Shown here in pieces: positions 30,091 to 41,020 of a stretch of 64,000 nt of DNA. The position numbers and the translations under genes were made by a program. The notes under the pieces were generated by a model. It saw nothing but the letters and a program-made list of their open reading frames with translations, had not been told where the DNA came from and did no database searches. This DNA is from Mergibacter septicus. GTDB taxonomy: Bacteria > Pseudomonadota > Gammaproteobacteria > Enterobacterales > Pasteurellaceae. The stretch lies in NCBI RefSeq assembly GCF_003265225.1, contig NZ_CP022013.1, forward strand, positions 777,001 to 841,000, given 5' to 3'. Numbering within the stretch: the stretch's first letter is position 1; each line of letters begins with the position of its first letter.

Positions 30091-30132
30091 TCAACTTAAA
30101 AAGTTGATATAAGAATGTAAATATTGTAATAT
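30091..30132 (+). promoter_or_regulatory. Probable promoter of the opacity-type gene
   Basis: TTGATA at 30104-30109 and TAATAT at 30127-30132 are spaced by 17 bp. An inverted repeat, TCAACTT-AAA-AAGTTGA (30091-30107), overlaps the -35. Predicted transcription start is near 30139, immediately before the 20-bp palindrome. Confidence 0.5.
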
Positions 30133-30139
30133 TCGACTC

Positions 30140-30159
30140 CACTATCTAATTAGATAGTG
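30140..30159. promoter_or_regulatory. Perfect 20-bp palindromic operator candidate
   Basis: CACTATCTAATTAGATAGTG is its own reverse complement over all 20 bases. It begins at the predicted transcription start of the beta-barrel gene and lies between it and the divergent XRE regulator, the classical place for a repressor site. Confidence 0.7.
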
Positions 30160-30201
30160 AAATAAACTATTTCATAAATATTATTTTTTAAGGAGTTTTT
30201 A

Positions 30202-30771
30202 ATGAAAAAACTATTAATTGCCTCTCTATTAACTTTATCAGCCATTCCAGCTTTTGCCTCTAAAGGCAATATTTATGTACAAGGTGATTTAGGTTATTCA
30301 GAAGTTTCTACTGATCGTGAAGAAATTAATGGAGAGAAAATCAATTTATCAAATAAATCTTTTACTCAACGTCTTAGTGTTGGTTACAATTTTGGAAATG
30401 GCTTTAGAGTAGCTGGTGATTTTACGAATTTCGCTAATATTAAAGGTGAAGTTAATATATTAGGTATTAATGTTGATTACACCGCAAAAATAAAATCTTT
30501 TGGTATTTCAGCTTTTTATGATTTTGCTAATAGCACACGTTTTACCCCTTATCTCGGTACTAGACTTTCTTATAATCACGGTTCAATGAATGTTAGCACT
30601 AATGTGATTGAAGTAGATGTTTCAAAATCAAGTACAGGTTTCGGTGTATTAGGTGGTATTCAAACTAAACTCACTAATAATTTGAGTATTAACACTGGCT
30701 TAGAATACAACCGCTTATTCTCTGATGTTAATCAATTCGGTGCTAACTTAGGCTTAAGTTATAACTTCTAA
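30202..30771 (+). CDS. Opacity-type outer-membrane beta-barrel protein
   Basis: A 189-residue protein with a signal peptide (MKKLLIASLLTLSAIPAFA, cleavage after residue 19). The mature part consists of alternating amphipathic strands and ends in SYNF, the C-terminal aromatic signal recognised by the outer-membrane assembly machinery. Size and pattern (YVQGDLGYS start, SFGISAFYDF, TPYLGTRLSY, GFGVLGGIQ) fit the eight-stranded Opa/NspA-like porin family, whose members are often surface adhesins. GGAG lies 7 nt before the ATG. Likely controlled by the divergent XRE protein. Exact role unknown. Confidence 0.85.
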   Translation: MKKLLIASLLTLSAIPAFASKGNIYVQGDLGYSEVSTDREEINGEKINLSNKSFTQRLSVGYNFGNGFRVAGDFTNFANIKGEVNILGINVDYTAKIKSFGISAFYDFANSTRFTPYLGTRLSYNHGSMNVSTNVIEVDVSKSSTGFGVLGGIQTKLTNNLSINTGLEYNRLFSDVNQFGANLGLSYNF

Positions 30772-30800
30772 TCTCATTCAGATACCTTACTTATTTCTTT

Positions 30801-30842
30801 AAGAATAATAGTTAGATCATATTTAACCTAACTATTATTCTT
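30801..30842 (+). terminator. Long AT-rich hairpin after the opacity-type gene
   Basis: A perfect 15-bp stem (30801-30815 with 30828-30842) and 12-nt loop, 30 nt past the stop codon. There is no strong U-run after it, so it may be a weak terminator or an RNA-stabilising structure. Confidence 0.55.
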
Positions 30843-30871
30843 TAAATCAGCCCTTATATTAAGAAAATTAT

Positions 30872-31354
30872 ATGAAAAAATATTTTATTTTATTCATTGC
30901 AATATTAAGTCTATTTTTATCCGCATGTAGTTCACAAAATAGCCAAGTTAATTTAAAACCATTTGATAAGCGTTATAAAAACTATTATTTAGAAAATATT
31001 TCAATTCAAAAATTTGATGATAAAGTAATTAAAACTTTTTCTACAGAATTAGATACTGCATTAAAAGGATACGGCTATGAAACTGGCGATCAATTAGGTA
31101 TCAAATATGAAATCCTAACATTTGATAAAGGAAATCGAGCCTTAAGATATTTTGTCGGTTTTGGTGCTGATAAAGCAACTGCTACCATTAAAACAACATT
31201 AGAGAATAAACAAAAGAAAGCACTAGGATCAATTATTACTGATGCCTCCCTAAGTATTGGTGTTTTTGGTGGTGATGATCTTATTCCAATTATCAATGCA
31301 GCAAAAGATGTTGCGAAAAAAATCCACGAATCAGGTATTCTTATAAACAAATAA
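30872..31354 (+). CDS. Lipoprotein with DUF4410-like domain
   Basis: A 160-residue exported protein. Its signal peptide ends in the lipobox LSAC, with the acylated Cys at residue 19 followed by SSQNSQ. The mature sequence resembles DUF4410 lipoproteins: an N-terminal strand region, a central YFVGFGADKATATI segment, a glycine-rich SIGVFGGDD stretch and a C-terminal helix of the DVAKKIHES type. No function is established. It follows the beta-barrel gene by 100 bp with a hairpin between, so cotranscription is uncertain. The family assignment is from pattern recognition only. Confidence 0.7.
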   Translation: MKKYFILFIAILSLFLSACSSQNSQVNLKPFDKRYKNYYLENISIQKFDDKVIKTFSTELDTALKGYGYETGDQLGIKYEILTFDKGNRALRYFVGFGADKATATIKTTLENKQKKALGSIITDASLSIGVFGGDDLIPIINAAKDVAKKIHESGILINK

Positions 31355-31360
31355 TTAAAA

Positions 31361-31396
31361 ATTCCTCTTACAATACCGCTTAAAAGTAAGGGGAAT
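31361..31396 (+). terminator. Weak hairpin after the lipoprotein gene
   Basis: ATTCCTCTTAC pairs with GTAAGGGGAAT (one G-U) around a 14-nt loop, just past the stop codon. No U-tract follows. Confidence 0.4.
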
Positions 31397-31535
31397 AATG
31401 ATTGTTTCAACACCATTCTCCTCTATTTCTACTATTCCTACATTTTGTTTTGATTTTATACTGCCTTTATGCTGTTAATCAGCTATAATAACAACCATTT
31501 GTTCTCTTTCATTATTTATTAAATTCGAAAAGACT

Positions 31536-32444
31536 ATGACAGCAAAATTTAATATAAAAACTTTTCAAGGTATGATCCTTGCACTTCAAGATTATTGGGC
31601 AGAACAAGGTTGTACTATCGTTCAACCTCTAGATATGGAAGTCGGAGCAGGAACTTCCCATCCAATGACCTGTTTACGAGCAATTGGACCAGAACCAATG
31701 GCAAGTGCTTATGTACAACCTTCACGCCGTCCAACAGATGGTCGTTATGGTGAAAACCCTAATCGTTTACAACATTATTATCAATTCCAAGTAGTGATTA
31801 AGCCTTCTCCCGATAATATTCAAGAGCTTTACCTCGGTTCATTAAAAATGCTTGGTTTTGATCCAACTCAACACGATATCCGTTTTGTGGAAGATAACTG
31901 GGAAAATCCAACTTTAGGTGCATGGGGACTTGGTTGGGAAGTGTGGTTAAATGGTATGGAAGTTACCCAATTTACCTACTTCCAACAAGTCGGTGGTTTA
32001 GAATGTAAGCCTGTAACTGGTGAAATTACCTATGGTTTAGAACGTTTAGCAATGTATATTCAAGGGGTAGATAGCGTTTACGATCTCGTTTGGTCTGATG
32101 GCCCACTTGGTAAAACGACTTATGGTGATGTATTCCACCAAAATGAAGTAGAACAATCTACTTATAATTTTGAATATGCCGATGTCGATTTCTTGTTCCA
32201 CTGTTTCGAACAATATGAAAAAGAAGCAAAAGCATTACTTGAACTAGACACCCCATTACCACTACCCGCTTATGAACGTATTTTAAAAGCCGCACACAGC
32301 TTTAACTTACTAGATGCACGTAAAGCGATTTCCGTTACTGAACGCCAACGCTATATTCTGCGTATCCGAGCCTTAACTAAAGGGGTTGCAGAAGCATATT
32401 ATGCCAGCCGTGAAGCATTAGGCTTCCCGGGGTGTAAGAAATAA
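31536..32444 (+). CDS. glyQ: Glycyl-tRNA synthetase alpha subunit
   Basis: Catalytic class II subunit of the alpha2beta2 bacterial glycyl-tRNA synthetase. 302 residues (E. coli 303). Class II motifs are visible in [23 protein letters not shown] and [12 protein letters not shown]. The beta subunit gene follows, but after 146 bp rather than the few bases seen in E. coli; the spacer is AT-rich with no recognisable gene. Confidence 0.97.
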   Translation: MTAKFNIKTFQGMILALQDYWAEQGCTIVQPLDMEVGAGTSHPMTCLRAIGPEPMASAYVQPSRRPTDGRYGENPNRLQHYYQFQVVIKPSPDNIQELYLGSLKMLGFDPTQHDIRFVEDNWENPTLGAWGLGWEVWLNGMEVTQFTYFQQVGGLECKPVTGEITYGLERLAMYIQGVDSVYDLVWSDGPLGKTTYGDVFHQNEVEQSTYNFEYADVDFLFHCFEQYEKEAKALLELDTPLPLPAYERILKAAHSFNLLDARKAISVTERQRYILRIRALTKGVAEAYYASREALGFPGCKK

Positions 32445-32590
32445 GTGAAGTCTTATTTTTAAAGCAAGAGATTTGTTACTAAGTTAAAAAAGTATGAATT
32501 TCTTGGATAGTTCTATAAAAGATATTTTAAATATAATTCTTAAAAAGAACTTGTTAATAGAATGATGAAATTAAATAGGATTATTTCAAA

Positions 32591-34657
32591 ATGACAAAAA
32601 ACTTCCTTGCCGAGATCGGTACTGAAGAGCTACCACCGAAGGCTCTGAAAAAATTAGCGGTGGCGTTTAAGGACAATGTTGAGCAAGAACTGAATCAAGC
32701 GGGTCTAGCATTTGATAAAGTCAAATGGTTTGCTACCCCACGCCGTTTAGCGGTGAAAGTATTAGGGCTAGCAGAAGCACAGCCAAGTAAAGAAGTGGAA
32801 AAGCGTGGACCAGCAATTACAGCAGCCTTTGATGCGGAAGGTAAACCAACCAAAGCGGCAGAAGGTTGGGCAAAAAGTTGTGGCATTAGTGTTGAACAGG
32901 CTGAACGGTTCAAAACAGACAAAGGCGAATGGCTAGTGCATCGTGCAGTGATTGAAGGGCAACCAACCAAAAATCTTCTGCTTGATATTATCAGCAATGC
33001 CCTTGCGAAATTACCTATTCCCAAAACAATGCGTTGGGGGGATAAAACCGAGCAATTTGTTCGTCCCGTGCATACAGTAACCCTGTTATTTGGTGATGAG
33101 TTGATTGAAGGTGAAATTCTTGGCATCGCCAGTGGCAAAACTATTCGTGGGCACCGTTTCTTAGGGGAGCAAGCATTTAGCATTGACAATGCCGATCAAT
33201 ACCCTGAGATTTTGGCACAAAAAGGTAGTGTGATTGCTGATTTTGAACAGCGTAAAGCGATTATTTTGCAAAATTCGCAACAAAAAGCGAATGAGCTTGG
33301 TGGTATTGCGGATATTGAAGAAAGCCTGCTTGATGAAGTGACTGCTTTAGTCGAGTTTCCTAACGTACTTACGGCAACTTTTGAAGAACGTTTTCTTGCC
33401 GTACCAGCCGAAGCGTTGGTTTACACAATGAAAGGCGATCAAAAATATTTCCCGATTTACGATAAAAACGGCAAATTATTACCGCACTTTATTTTCGTTT
33501 CTAATATTAATCCAGAAGATCCAAGTAAAATTATTGCAGGAAACGAAAAAGTCGTACGCCCACGCTTAAGTGATGCAGAGTTTTTCTTTAAAACGGATTT
33601 AAAACAGCCTCTAATTAGCCATTTATCTCGCTTAGAAAGCGTATTATTCCAACAACAGTTGGGAACTTTAGGCGATAAAACTAAACGTATTGAAAAATTA
33701 AGTGGGATAATCGCAGAACAGATAGGCGCAGATAAAAATAAAGCGGAACGTGCAGGTTTATTATCCAAATGTGATTTAATGACCAATATGGTGTTTGAAT
33801 TTACTGATACACAAGGTGTAATGGGTATGCACTATGCTCGCCACGATGGAGAAGATGAAGAAGTGGCAGTGGCATTAAATGAACAATATATGCCTCGTTT
33901 CGCAGGTGATCAATTACCGCACTCTTTAGTCGCTTGTTCTGTCGCATTAGCAGATAAATTGGATACCTTAACAGGTATTTTTGGTATTGGTCAGCATCCG
34001 AAAGGTGATAAAGATCCGTTTGCTTTAAGACGGGCTGCACTTGGCGTATTACGGATTATTGTTGAGAAAAAATTACCTTTAGATTTAGAACTCTTGGTAA
34101 AAAATGCAGCAACTCTATATTCAGATAAATTAACCAATCAAAATGTGGTGAATGATGTTGTTGACTTTATTCTTGGGCGTTTCCGTGCTTGGTATCAAGA
34201 TGAAGGGTATCGTGTTGATGTGATTCAAGCTGTATTAACTCGCCGTCCAACAAAACCTGCCGATTTTGATGCAAGAGTCAAAGCGGTTTCCTATTTCCGT
34301 CAATTAGATGCCGCACAAGCTTTAGCCGCTGCGAATAAACGTGTTTCTAATATTCTAGCCAAAGTGGAAAGTGAGATACCATCAGCCATCAATCCAACAC
34401 TTTGTACTGAAAATGCGGAGATTACCCTTGCTAATCAAGTTGCGACATTACAACAGCAACTACAACCTCTATTTGCAAACGGAGAATATCAAACTGCACT
34501 AGAGCAATTAGCAACATTACGTGAACCAGTAGATAATTTCTTTGATAATGTAATGGTTAATGTTGACGATCCTACTTTACGCAACAATCGTTTAGCATTG
34601 TTATTTAATTTACGTCAACTTTTCTTACAAATTGCAGATATTTCCGTATTACAATAA
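32591..34657 (+). CDS. glyS: Glycyl-tRNA synthetase beta subunit
   Basis: tRNA-binding subunit of the heterotetrameric glycyl-tRNA synthetase. 688 residues (E. coli 689), opening with [16 protein letters not shown] and carrying an HD-like central domain and an anticodon-binding C terminus. The ribosome site is a weak AGGA 12 nt upstream. Codon use is uneven: the first 1 kb is visibly richer in GCG, CTG, GTG and GGC than the 3' half and the neighbouring genes. An exact Haemophilus-type uptake word lies inside it at 33481-33489. Both fit recombination with imported DNA. Confidence 0.96.
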   Translation: MTKNFLAEIGTEELPPKALKKLAVAFKDNVEQELNQAGLAFDKVKWFATPRRLAVKVLGLAEAQPSKEVEKRGPAITAAFDAEGKPTKAAEGWAKSCGISVEQAERFKTDKGEWLVHRAVIEGQPTKNLLLDIISNALAKLPIPKTMRWGDKTEQFVRPVHTVTLLFGDELIEGEILGIASGKTIRGHRFLGEQAFSIDNADQYPEILAQKGSVIADFEQRKAIILQNSQQKANELGGIADIEESLLDEVTALVEFPNVLTATFEERFLAVPAEALVYTMKGDQKYFPIYDKNGKLLPHFIFVSNINPEDPSKIIAGNEKVVRPRLSDAEFFFKTDLKQPLISHLSRLESVLFQQQLGTLGDKTKRIEKLSGIIAEQIGADKNKAERAGLLSKCDLMTNMVFEFTDTQGVMGMHYARHDGEDEEVAVALNEQYMPRFAGDQLPHSLVACSVALADKLDTLTGIFGIGQHPKGDKDPFALRRAALGVLRIIVEKKLPLDLELLVKNAATLYSDKLTNQNVVNDVVDFILGRFRAWYQDEGYRVDVIQAVLTRRPTKPADFDARVKAVSYFRQLDAAQALAAANKRVSNILAKVESEIPSAINPTLCTENAEITLANQVATLQQQLQPLFANGEYQTALEQLATLREPVDNFFDNVMVNVDDPTLRNNRLALLFNLRQLFLQIADISVLQ
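33481..33489 (-). repeat. Haemophilus-type DNA uptake word
   Basis: ACCGCACTT, the reverse complement of the core AAGTGCGGT, inside glyS. Reading on the minus strand it is preceded by A and followed by an AT-rich stretch, as in the extended uptake signal. A near copy (one mismatch) lies at about 33917. Confidence 0.6.
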
Positions 34658-34668
34658 TGACAACAATC

Positions 34669-34700
34669 AGCCCCTTATTTTTCATTAGGGGCTTATTTCT
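34669..34700 (+). terminator. Terminator of glyS
   Basis: AGCCCCT (34669-34675) pairs with AGGGGCT (34687-34693) around an 11-nt loop and is followed by a T-rich TATTTCT, 11 nt past the stop. Confidence 0.7.
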
Positions 34701-34793
34701 CTAATTCTCTTGTTTTTGAATCGAACTATTTCTGCGTAATTAGATTTGTTGTTTTGGTTTAACAACAGAGAAAATATGATTATCTGGTATGGT

Positions 34794-35453
34794 TTATTCA
34801 ATAATTTCTACACCCTGAGGTGTACCCACAATGGTGATATTAGCTGGACGAAGTGCAAAAATACCGTTTGTAACAACGCCTGCAATATTATTTAACTCTT
34901 TTTCCATTTCAACAGGATTGAGAATTTTAAAATTGTGTACATCTAAGATGACATTGCCATTATCTGTTACCACACCTTCACGGTATTCAGGAGAACCACC
35001 TAAACTCACTAATTTACGAGCAACTTGAGAGCGAGCCATCGGAATGACTTCAACTGGTAAAGGAAAAGTAGAACCTAGAATATCAACTTGTTTTGACCTA
35101 TCTACGATACAGATAAATGTTTTCGCTAAATTAGCAACGATTTTTTCACGAGTTAAAGCAGCACCACCGCCTTTAATCATCATTTTATGTGGTGTTATTT
35201 CATCTGCACCGTCAATATAAATATCTAAACTCGAAACTTCATTAGGGCTAAATACTTCAATACCTAACTGACGCAATAATTTTGCTGAATGTTCCGATGC
35301 TGCAACTGCTCCTTTAATTTGATCAGCCATTGAACCTAACGCTTCAATAAAACAGTTTACGGTAGAACCGCTGCCAACGCCGACAATGGTATCTGGTTTA
35401 ACATATTGGAGAGCAGCTTGTGCCGCTGCTTTTTTCATTGTAAGTTGATCCAT
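34794..35453 (-). CDS. rpiA: Ribose-5-phosphate isomerase A
   Basis: Interconverts ribose-5-phosphate and ribulose-5-phosphate in the pentose phosphate pathway. 219 residues, as in E. coli. The phosphate loop VGVGSGSTV, the catalytic-region DGADE and [11 protein letters not shown] are all present. It lies about 100 bp downstream of hemW on the same strand and probably has its own promoter. Confidence 0.97.
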   Translation of the reverse strand: MDQLTMKKAAAQAALQYVKPDTIVGVGSGSTVNCFIEALGSMADQIKGAVAASEHSAKLLRQLGIEVFSPNEVSSLDIYIDGADEITPHKMMIKGGGAALTREKIVANLAKTFICIVDRSKQVDILGSTFPLPVEVIPMARSQVARKLVSLGGSPEYREGVVTDNGNVILDVHNFKILNPVEMEKELNNIAGVVTNGIFALRPANITIVGTPQGVEIIE

Positions 35454-35549
35454 AATTTGATATTCCTTTCTTGAAAAATGATATTTAGCAGGAGAAAATG
35501 TTTGGCAGTGTACACCTTTTGTTGAAAAAACGATAGCATTACACCCTTT

Positions 35550-36692
35550 TTAGTCTAAGAAAACCTCAAGTAATTCATTAAGAAATAGCTTGCCTTTGTC
35601 TGTAATTTGCCAATGATTTTTACTATCCAATATATAGCCTTTTTCAATGGCTAAATTGATTTGAGGTTTCACTGTATTTAATGATAAGCCAGTTAAGGCT
35701 TCAAATTGTCGTTTAGGAACAGGTTCAAGCAAACGAAAACGGTTCATAAAAAATTCAAAAGGGCGATCTTCCGCTTTTACTTCCTGTTGTTCAAATAAAA
35801 AGTTACCTTGTAAATATCCCTTAGGATGCTTAGTTTTACTGTAACGTATGATACGCCCATCAGGAAAACTAATTTTAGCGTGTCCGCCACAGCCAATTGC
35901 AAGATAATCACCAAATCGCCAGTAATTGAGATTATGTTGACACTGATATTCTGCTTTTGCATAAGCTGAGGTTTCATATTGTTGATAACCAGCAGAAAGT
36001 AATAATTGATGCCCTTGAGTAAAGATCTCCCAGAGTTGATCATCATCGGGTAATTGAGGTGGACGAGATGCAAAGAGAGTATTAGGTTCTATGGTAAGTT
36101 GATACCAAGAGAGGTGAGGGGGAGAAAGTGCAATAGCTTGTTGTAGATCTTCTAGTGCTTGTTGTGGTGTTTGATCAGGTAAACTGTGCATTAAATCTAA
36201 ATTAAAGCTTTGTAGTTGTGCATTTTTAGCATAACTTACTGCCAGTTTAGCTTCTGCTGCTGAATGAATACGCCCAAGACGTTGTAGTTTGCGATCATCA
36301 AAACTTTGAATCCCGATTGAGATACGATTAACACCTGCTTGATGATAACCGACAAAACGGCTTGCTTCTGCTGTGCCGGGGTTTGCTTCTAATGTAATTT
36401 CAATATTAGGGCTGAAAGGGATAAGTTGTTCAATCCTCTGTAAAAGAGAATGGATACTTTCGGCAGAAAAAAGACTAGGTGTTCCACCACCAATGAAAAT
36501 AGAGTGTAGTGGACGTCCTTGGACATAGTGAAGATCAGCTGTTAAATCAGTGAGTAAGCAATCGATATAGTGTTGCTCGGGAATTTCATGCTTAAGTGTA
36601 TGCGAGTTAAAATCACAGTAAGGGCATTTTTGTACACACCAAGGAATATGAATATATAAACTTAGAGGGGGTAAGATGATTGGGTTAAGCAT
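35550..36692 (-). CDS. hemW: HemW, radical SAM heme chaperone
   Basis: Radical SAM protein formerly annotated as an oxygen-independent coproporphyrinogen oxidase; family work shows it binds heme and delivers it to respiratory enzymes. The cluster motif CVQKCPYC (C-x3-C-x2-C) is near residues 19-26 and GGGTPSLF follows. The shorter N terminus and the absence of the extra HemN cysteine argue for HemW. 380 residues. It begins 4 bp after rdgB in the dnaE-rdgB-hemW cluster. Confidence 0.93.
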   Translation of the reverse strand: MLNPIILPPLSLYIHIPWCVQKCPYCDFNSHTLKHEIPEQHYIDCLLTDLTADLHYVQGRPLHSIFIGGGTPSLFSAESIHSLLQRIEQLIPFSPNIEITLEANPGTAEASRFVGYHQAGVNRISIGIQSFDDRKLQRLGRIHSAAEAKLAVSYAKNAQLQSFNLDLMHSLPDQTPQQALEDLQQAIALSPPHLSWYQLTIEPNTLFASRPPQLPDDDQLWEIFTQGHQLLLSAGYQQYETSAYAKAEYQCQHNLNYWRFGDYLAIGCGGHAKISFPDGRIIRYSKTKHPKGYLQGNFLFEQQEVKAEDRPFEFFMNRFRLLEPVPKRQFEALTGLSLNTVKPQINLAIEKGYILDSKNHWQITDKGKLFLNELLEVFLD

Positions 36693-36696
36693 AATA

Positions 36697-37287
36697 TTAT
36701 TTGGATAATTTTTGTTTAAGGATATTTAATGCCATAGCACGGTGAGAGATTTTCTTTTTCTCACTGGTATTAATTTGTGCAAAGGTAGCCCCCATTTGTG
36801 GTGAATAGAAAAGTGAATCGTATCCAAAACCATTGTCGCCTTGTTCAATAAACGTAATTTCACCTAGGCATTCCCCCTCGGCAATAATAGGACTTGGATC
36901 GGTTGCGTGTTGTAAAAAAACGATACAGCTGACAAACTTTGCTTGGCGTTTTTCTTGAGGAACATCTTGCATCTTCTCTAATAATTTAGCACGATTTTTA
37001 GCATCATTTCCTTCTTCAGCATAACGTGATGAATAGAGCCCCGGTTCCCCATTCAGTGCAGTAACAACTAAACCAGAATCATCGGCAATAGCGGGTAAGC
37101 CACTGATTTTTGCGGCATAACGTGCTTTTAATAAAGCATTTTCAACAAAAGTTAAGCCTGTCTCTTCAGGGCTTTCAATGCCTAATGCCGTTTGAGCGAT
37201 TACTTCAAAACCAAATTCAGCTAAAACGTCAGACATTTCTTTTACTTTGCCTTGGTTACCAGTAGCAAGAACAATTTTTTGTTTCAT
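36697..37287 (-). CDS. rdgB: dITP/XTP pyrophosphatase RdgB
   Basis: Hydrolyses non-canonical purine nucleotides (dITP, XTP) to keep them out of DNA. 196 residues (E. coli 197). The substrate motif [10 protein letters not shown] is at the N terminus, and the [20 protein letters not shown] and FGYDSLF segments are diagnostic. It follows dnaE by 35 bp and is followed by hemW after 4 bp, so cotranscription is likely. Confidence 0.96.
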   Translation of the reverse strand: MKQKIVLATGNQGKVKEMSDVLAEFGFEVIAQTALGIESPEETGLTFVENALLKARYAAKISGLPAIADDSGLVVTALNGEPGLYSSRYAEEGNDAKNRAKLLEKMQDVPQEKRQAKFVSCIVFLQHATDPSPIIAEGECLGEITFIEQGDNGFGYDSLFYSPQMGATFAQINTSEKKKISHRAMALNILKQKLSK

Positions 37288-37322
37288 AGTTTTCCTTTAT
37301 GTTATTGATAAACGAAGTGAGA

Positions 37323-40300
37323 TTAATCAAATTCAAGTTCTACTTGGTTTTCACCGAGCATATTGGATAATGCGTTTAATAGTTCATCAGTTGGCTGTAT
37401 TCGCCACTCTAAGCCAAAGTCTAATTTTACTCGACCGTGTGTACTATCATAATAGAGGTGGATTGGTAATGTACCATTTTTATATGGTTGAAGGATCTCC
37501 TGTAATTGTTTAATAAAATCAGGCGTTACTTGATTTTCATGAATGGCAAGCGCCAAACTTGTTGCATAACGACTACGTACTTCATCTAGTGTTGCGATTT
37601 CTCTGACTAACATACGTAACCCACCACTAAAATCATCAACAGAAACCTGCCCTGTGGCGATAATAATCGTATCTTTTTCTAATTTATGTCCGTATTTTTC
37701 AAGTGCTTCAGAAAAAAGAGTAATATCCAATTTACCTGAGCGATCATCTAAAGTTGCAATTCCCAAACGATTTCCTTTTTTCGTGATTGCGATTCGACTA
37801 TTTACCACCAAACCACTGACAGTTGTAGAATGATTCTTACCACGAGGAGTTGGGGTGAGCTCCTTTAAGCGTACAGGACTATAATGAGATAATTCTTTTA
37901 AATAGCGACTGATAGGGTGGCTGCTTAAATAAAGTCCTAGGGTTTCCTGTTCACCATCTAAGATAGTTTTTTCAGACCATTTAGGCGTATTAGCATAAGC
38001 AATTTCAACCGCTTCAGGAGCTTCAGTTAGAACACCAAACATATCTGTTTGCCCCAATGCTTCATCTTTAGCGTGTTGATCAGAGGCTTTTAAGGCGTCT
38101 TCTAAGTTTTTGGCAATTGCGGCACGATGTGGTCCTAATTTATCTAGAGCACCTGATTTGATGAGATTTTCAAACGTGCGACGGTTAATTTTTTTTAGGT
38201 CAACTCTTGCACAAAGATCGAATAAATCTTTAAAAATACCACCACTTTCTCGTGCAGCAACGATGGTTTCAATGGGACCTTCACCTACGCCTTTAATTGC
38301 ACCAATTCCATATACGATCTCGCCTTTTTCATTCACACTAAAATGGTGTTTACCGGTATTAATATCAGGTGGAGCAACAGTCAATCCCATACGTAAGCAT
38401 TCATCGTATAAACCCACAATTTTATCGACATTACCCATTTCGGAACTCATTACAGCTGCCATAAATTCGGCTGGATAGTGGGTCTTCAGCCATAAAGTTT
38501 GGAATGAAACCAAAGCATAAGCGGCAGAGTGAGATTTGTTAAAACCATAGCCGGCAAATTTTTCTACAAGATCGAAAATTTTCATTGCAAGGTTGCCATC
38601 AACCCCATTTTTAATTGCACCAGCTTCAAAAACAGAACGTTGTTTCGCCATTTCTTCTGGTTTTTTCTTACCCATTGCTCGGCGAAGTAAGTCAGCGCCT
38701 CCAAGTGTATAGCCTGCCAAAACTTGAGCGATTTGCATCACTTGCTCTTGATAAAGAATGATCCCATAAGTAGGGTCTAAGATTGGTTTTAAAGAGGGAT
38801 GTTGATATTCTGCATCTGGATAAGAGATCTCCTCTTGACCGTGTTTACGGCGGATAAAATTATCTACCATTCCCGATTGTAATGGTCCCGGTCGAAATAG
38901 GGCTACCAATGCAATAATATCTTCAAAACAGTCAGGTTGTAGCCGTTTAATTAAATCTTTCATACCACGAGATTCCAACTGGAATACAGCGGTAGTTTCA
39001 GCTTTTTTTAAGAGTTCAAAAGAGGCTTCATCTTTTAATGAAATGGTATTGATATCTACTAACGGTTTTCCTTCTTTGCTTAAACGAGCATTAATCATTT
39101 CCAATGCCCATTTGATAATCGTCAGTGTTCGTAAGCCTAAGAAGTCGAATTTGACTAAACCTGCATATTCAACATCATTTTTATCAAAATGTGTAACAGG
39201 GTGCTTTCCTTCACTATCGCAATAGAGGGGAGAAAAATCAGTAATTAATGTTGGTGAAATAACCACACCACCAGCGTGTTTGCCGGCATTTCGAGTTACG
39301 CCCTCTAAGATCCGAGCCATATCAATTAAGGCTTTGACCTCTTCATCATTTTCATAGAGTTGTTGCAATGCGGGTTCGATGGCAAATGCTTTTTCTAAGG
39401 TCATACCCGGGTCGGCAGGGATTAATTTTGCTATTCTATCTACAAACCCATAAGGGTGTCCGAGTACTCGCCCAACATCTCGAATAACCGCTTTTGCTGC
39501 CATGGTACCGAAAGTAATAATTTGTGAAACTGCACCTCGGCCATAAGTATCAGCAACGTGATCTATTACTTGATCTCGCCCATCCATACAAAAATCAACA
39601 TCAAAATCGGGCATAGATACCCGTTCTGGATTAAGAAAGCGTTCAAAGAGTAGATCAAATTCTAGAGGATCTAAATCAGTGATTTTTAAGGCGTAAGCGA
39701 CTAGCGACCCCGCACCTGAACCACGTCCGGGACCAACGGGAATATCGTTATCTTTCGACCACTGGATAAATTCCATCACAATCAGAAAGTAGCCGGGAAA
39801 CCCCATTTGATTGATAACATCAAGTTCTACTTGTAAGCGTTGATCATAGATAGGACGCCGTTCTGCACGGATTTTTTCATCAGGAAAAAGAAATTGCAGA
39901 CGTTCTTCTAATCCTTCTTGAGATTTTTTAATCAAAAATTCTTCCGTGGTTAGGCTTCCTGTTGGGAATTGAGGCAGGAAATATTCCCCTAAACGTATAT
40001 TGACGTTACAGCGTTTGGCAATTTCAATGGTATTGTCTAAAGCTTGAGGTAAATCAGCGAACAGCTGACACATTTCTTCTTCTGTTCGAAAATATTGTTG
40101 TCGGTTATATAGTTTTGGGCGTTTAGGATCGTCTAGGGTATAACCATCATGAATTGCCACTCGAATTTCGTGTGCTTCAAAGTCTTGAGGAGAAAGGAAC
40201 ATCACATCATTGGTTGCAACTAATGGGATTTGCATCATTTCAGCAAATTTAACCGCATGATTGAGATACAGTTCTTCTTCATTCCGACCTGTACGGCTGA

Positions 40301-40802
40301 TACTTAAATAGAAATGATTTGGAAAATGGGTTTGATAAAACTGCAAGGCTAATTTTGCCTGTTCAAGATTATTCCTTAATAAACATTGACCAATATCCCC
40401 ATTTTTTCCGCCAGAAAGAACGATAATTCCTTCGGCATATTCTGCTAACCATTCTGGATTAACCAGTGGGAGTTCTGCATAACCTTGTTGATACGCTTTT
40501 GATAAAATTAGGGTGATATTTTTATAACCAATATCATTTTTAGCGAGTAAAGTTAGTTCAACTTGTTCTTTACATAGTTCACTATACATTAGAATATCTG
40601 CACCAATAATTGGTTTAATCCCGTTTGAGATAGCTTCGCTATAAAACTTAACTAAGCCACAAAAATTGGTGAAGTCAGTTAATCCAATTGCTGGCATACC
40701 CGCATTAGCACAAGCTTTAATCAATGGTTTAACTTTAGCAATGCCATTGATCATTGAAAAATCACTGTGAACCCGTAGATGAACAAAACGTGGTTGCGAC
40801 AT
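37323..40802 (-). CDS. dnaE: DNA polymerase III alpha subunit
   Basis: Replicative polymerase catalytic subunit. 1159 residues (E. coli 1160). An N-terminal PHP domain ([19 protein letters not shown]), the catalytic carboxylates in [12 protein letters not shown], a helix-hairpin-helix tail region and a C-terminal OB fold ([21 protein letters not shown]) are in order. First gene of the minus-strand dnaE-rdgB-hemW cluster. Confidence 0.98.
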   Translation of the reverse strand: MSQPRFVHLRVHSDFSMINGIAKVKPLIKACANAGMPAIGLTDFTNFCGLVKFYSEAISNGIKPIIGADILMYSELCKEQVELTLLAKNDIGYKNITLILSKAYQQGYAELPLVNPEWLAEYAEGIIVLSGGKNGDIGQCLLRNNLEQAKLALQFYQTHFPNHFYLSISRTGRNEEELYLNHAVKFAEMMQIPLVATNDVMFLSPQDFEAHEIRVAIHDGYTLDDPKRPKLYNRQQYFRTEEEMCQLFADLPQALDNTIEIAKRCNVNIRLGEYFLPQFPTGSLTTEEFLIKKSQEGLEERLQFLFPDEKIRAERRPIYDQRLQVELDVINQMGFPGYFLIVMEFIQWSKDNDIPVGPGRGSGAGSLVAYALKITDLDPLEFDLLFERFLNPERVSMPDFDVDFCMDGRDQVIDHVADTYGRGAVSQIITFGTMAAKAVIRDVGRVLGHPYGFVDRIAKLIPADPGMTLEKAFAIEPALQQLYENDEEVKALIDMARILEGVTRNAGKHAGGVVISPTLITDFSPLYCDSEGKHPVTHFDKNDVEYAGLVKFDFLGLRTLTIIKWALEMINARLSKEGKPLVDINTISLKDEASFELLKKAETTAVFQLESRGMKDLIKRLQPDCFEDIIALVALFRPGPLQSGMVDNFIRRKHGQEEISYPDAEYQHPSLKPILDPTYGIILYQEQVMQIAQVLAGYTLGGADLLRRAMGKKKPEEMAKQRSVFEAGAIKNGVDGNLAMKIFDLVEKFAGYGFNKSHSAAYALVSFQTLWLKTHYPAEFMAAVMSSEMGNVDKIVGLYDECLRMGLTVAPPDINTGKHHFSVNEKGEIVYGIGAIKGVGEGPIETIVAARESGGIFKDLFDLCARVDLKKINRRTFENLIKSGALDKLGPHRAAIAKNLEDALKASDQHAKDEALGQTDMFGVLTEAPEAVEIAYANTPKWSEKTILDGEQETLGLYLSSHPISRYLKELSHYSPVRLKELTPTPRGKNHSTTVSGLVVNSRIAITKKGNRLGIATLDDRSGKLDITLFSEALEKYGHKLEKDTIIIATGQVSVDDFSGGLRMLVREIATLDEVRSRYATSLALAIHENQVTPDFIKQLQEILQPYKNGTLPIHLYYDSTHGRVKLDFGLEWRIQPTDELLNALSNMLGENQVELEFD

Positions 40803-41020
40803 AACGATACTTTTCCCTATTTTTTTATTAAACAGTTATTATAAACGAAATTCCTGTTTTTCTGCTAATAAAAGCCTTGTGAAAGCGTAATAGCTAGCAT
40901 AAAGAATTTACCATTGATTGAAATAGACATAACCTTTTAGATTAATCATCAGTTTTTTCGTTGATCAGTATAGAATATTTTCAAATTTTAGATCTTAAAT
41001 GACATTTAAAAGGAGAAAAT

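Noticed and set aside
32445-32590. Small gene between glyQ and glyS
   Set aside because: No frame with a credible start, ribosome site or length; only AT-rich sequence with a 5-bp hairpin.
33801-34040. Open frames antisense to glyS, dnaE, leuS, sucB and other core genes
   Set aside because: They are shadows of strongly coding sense frames, with no ribosome sites and no recognisable domains.
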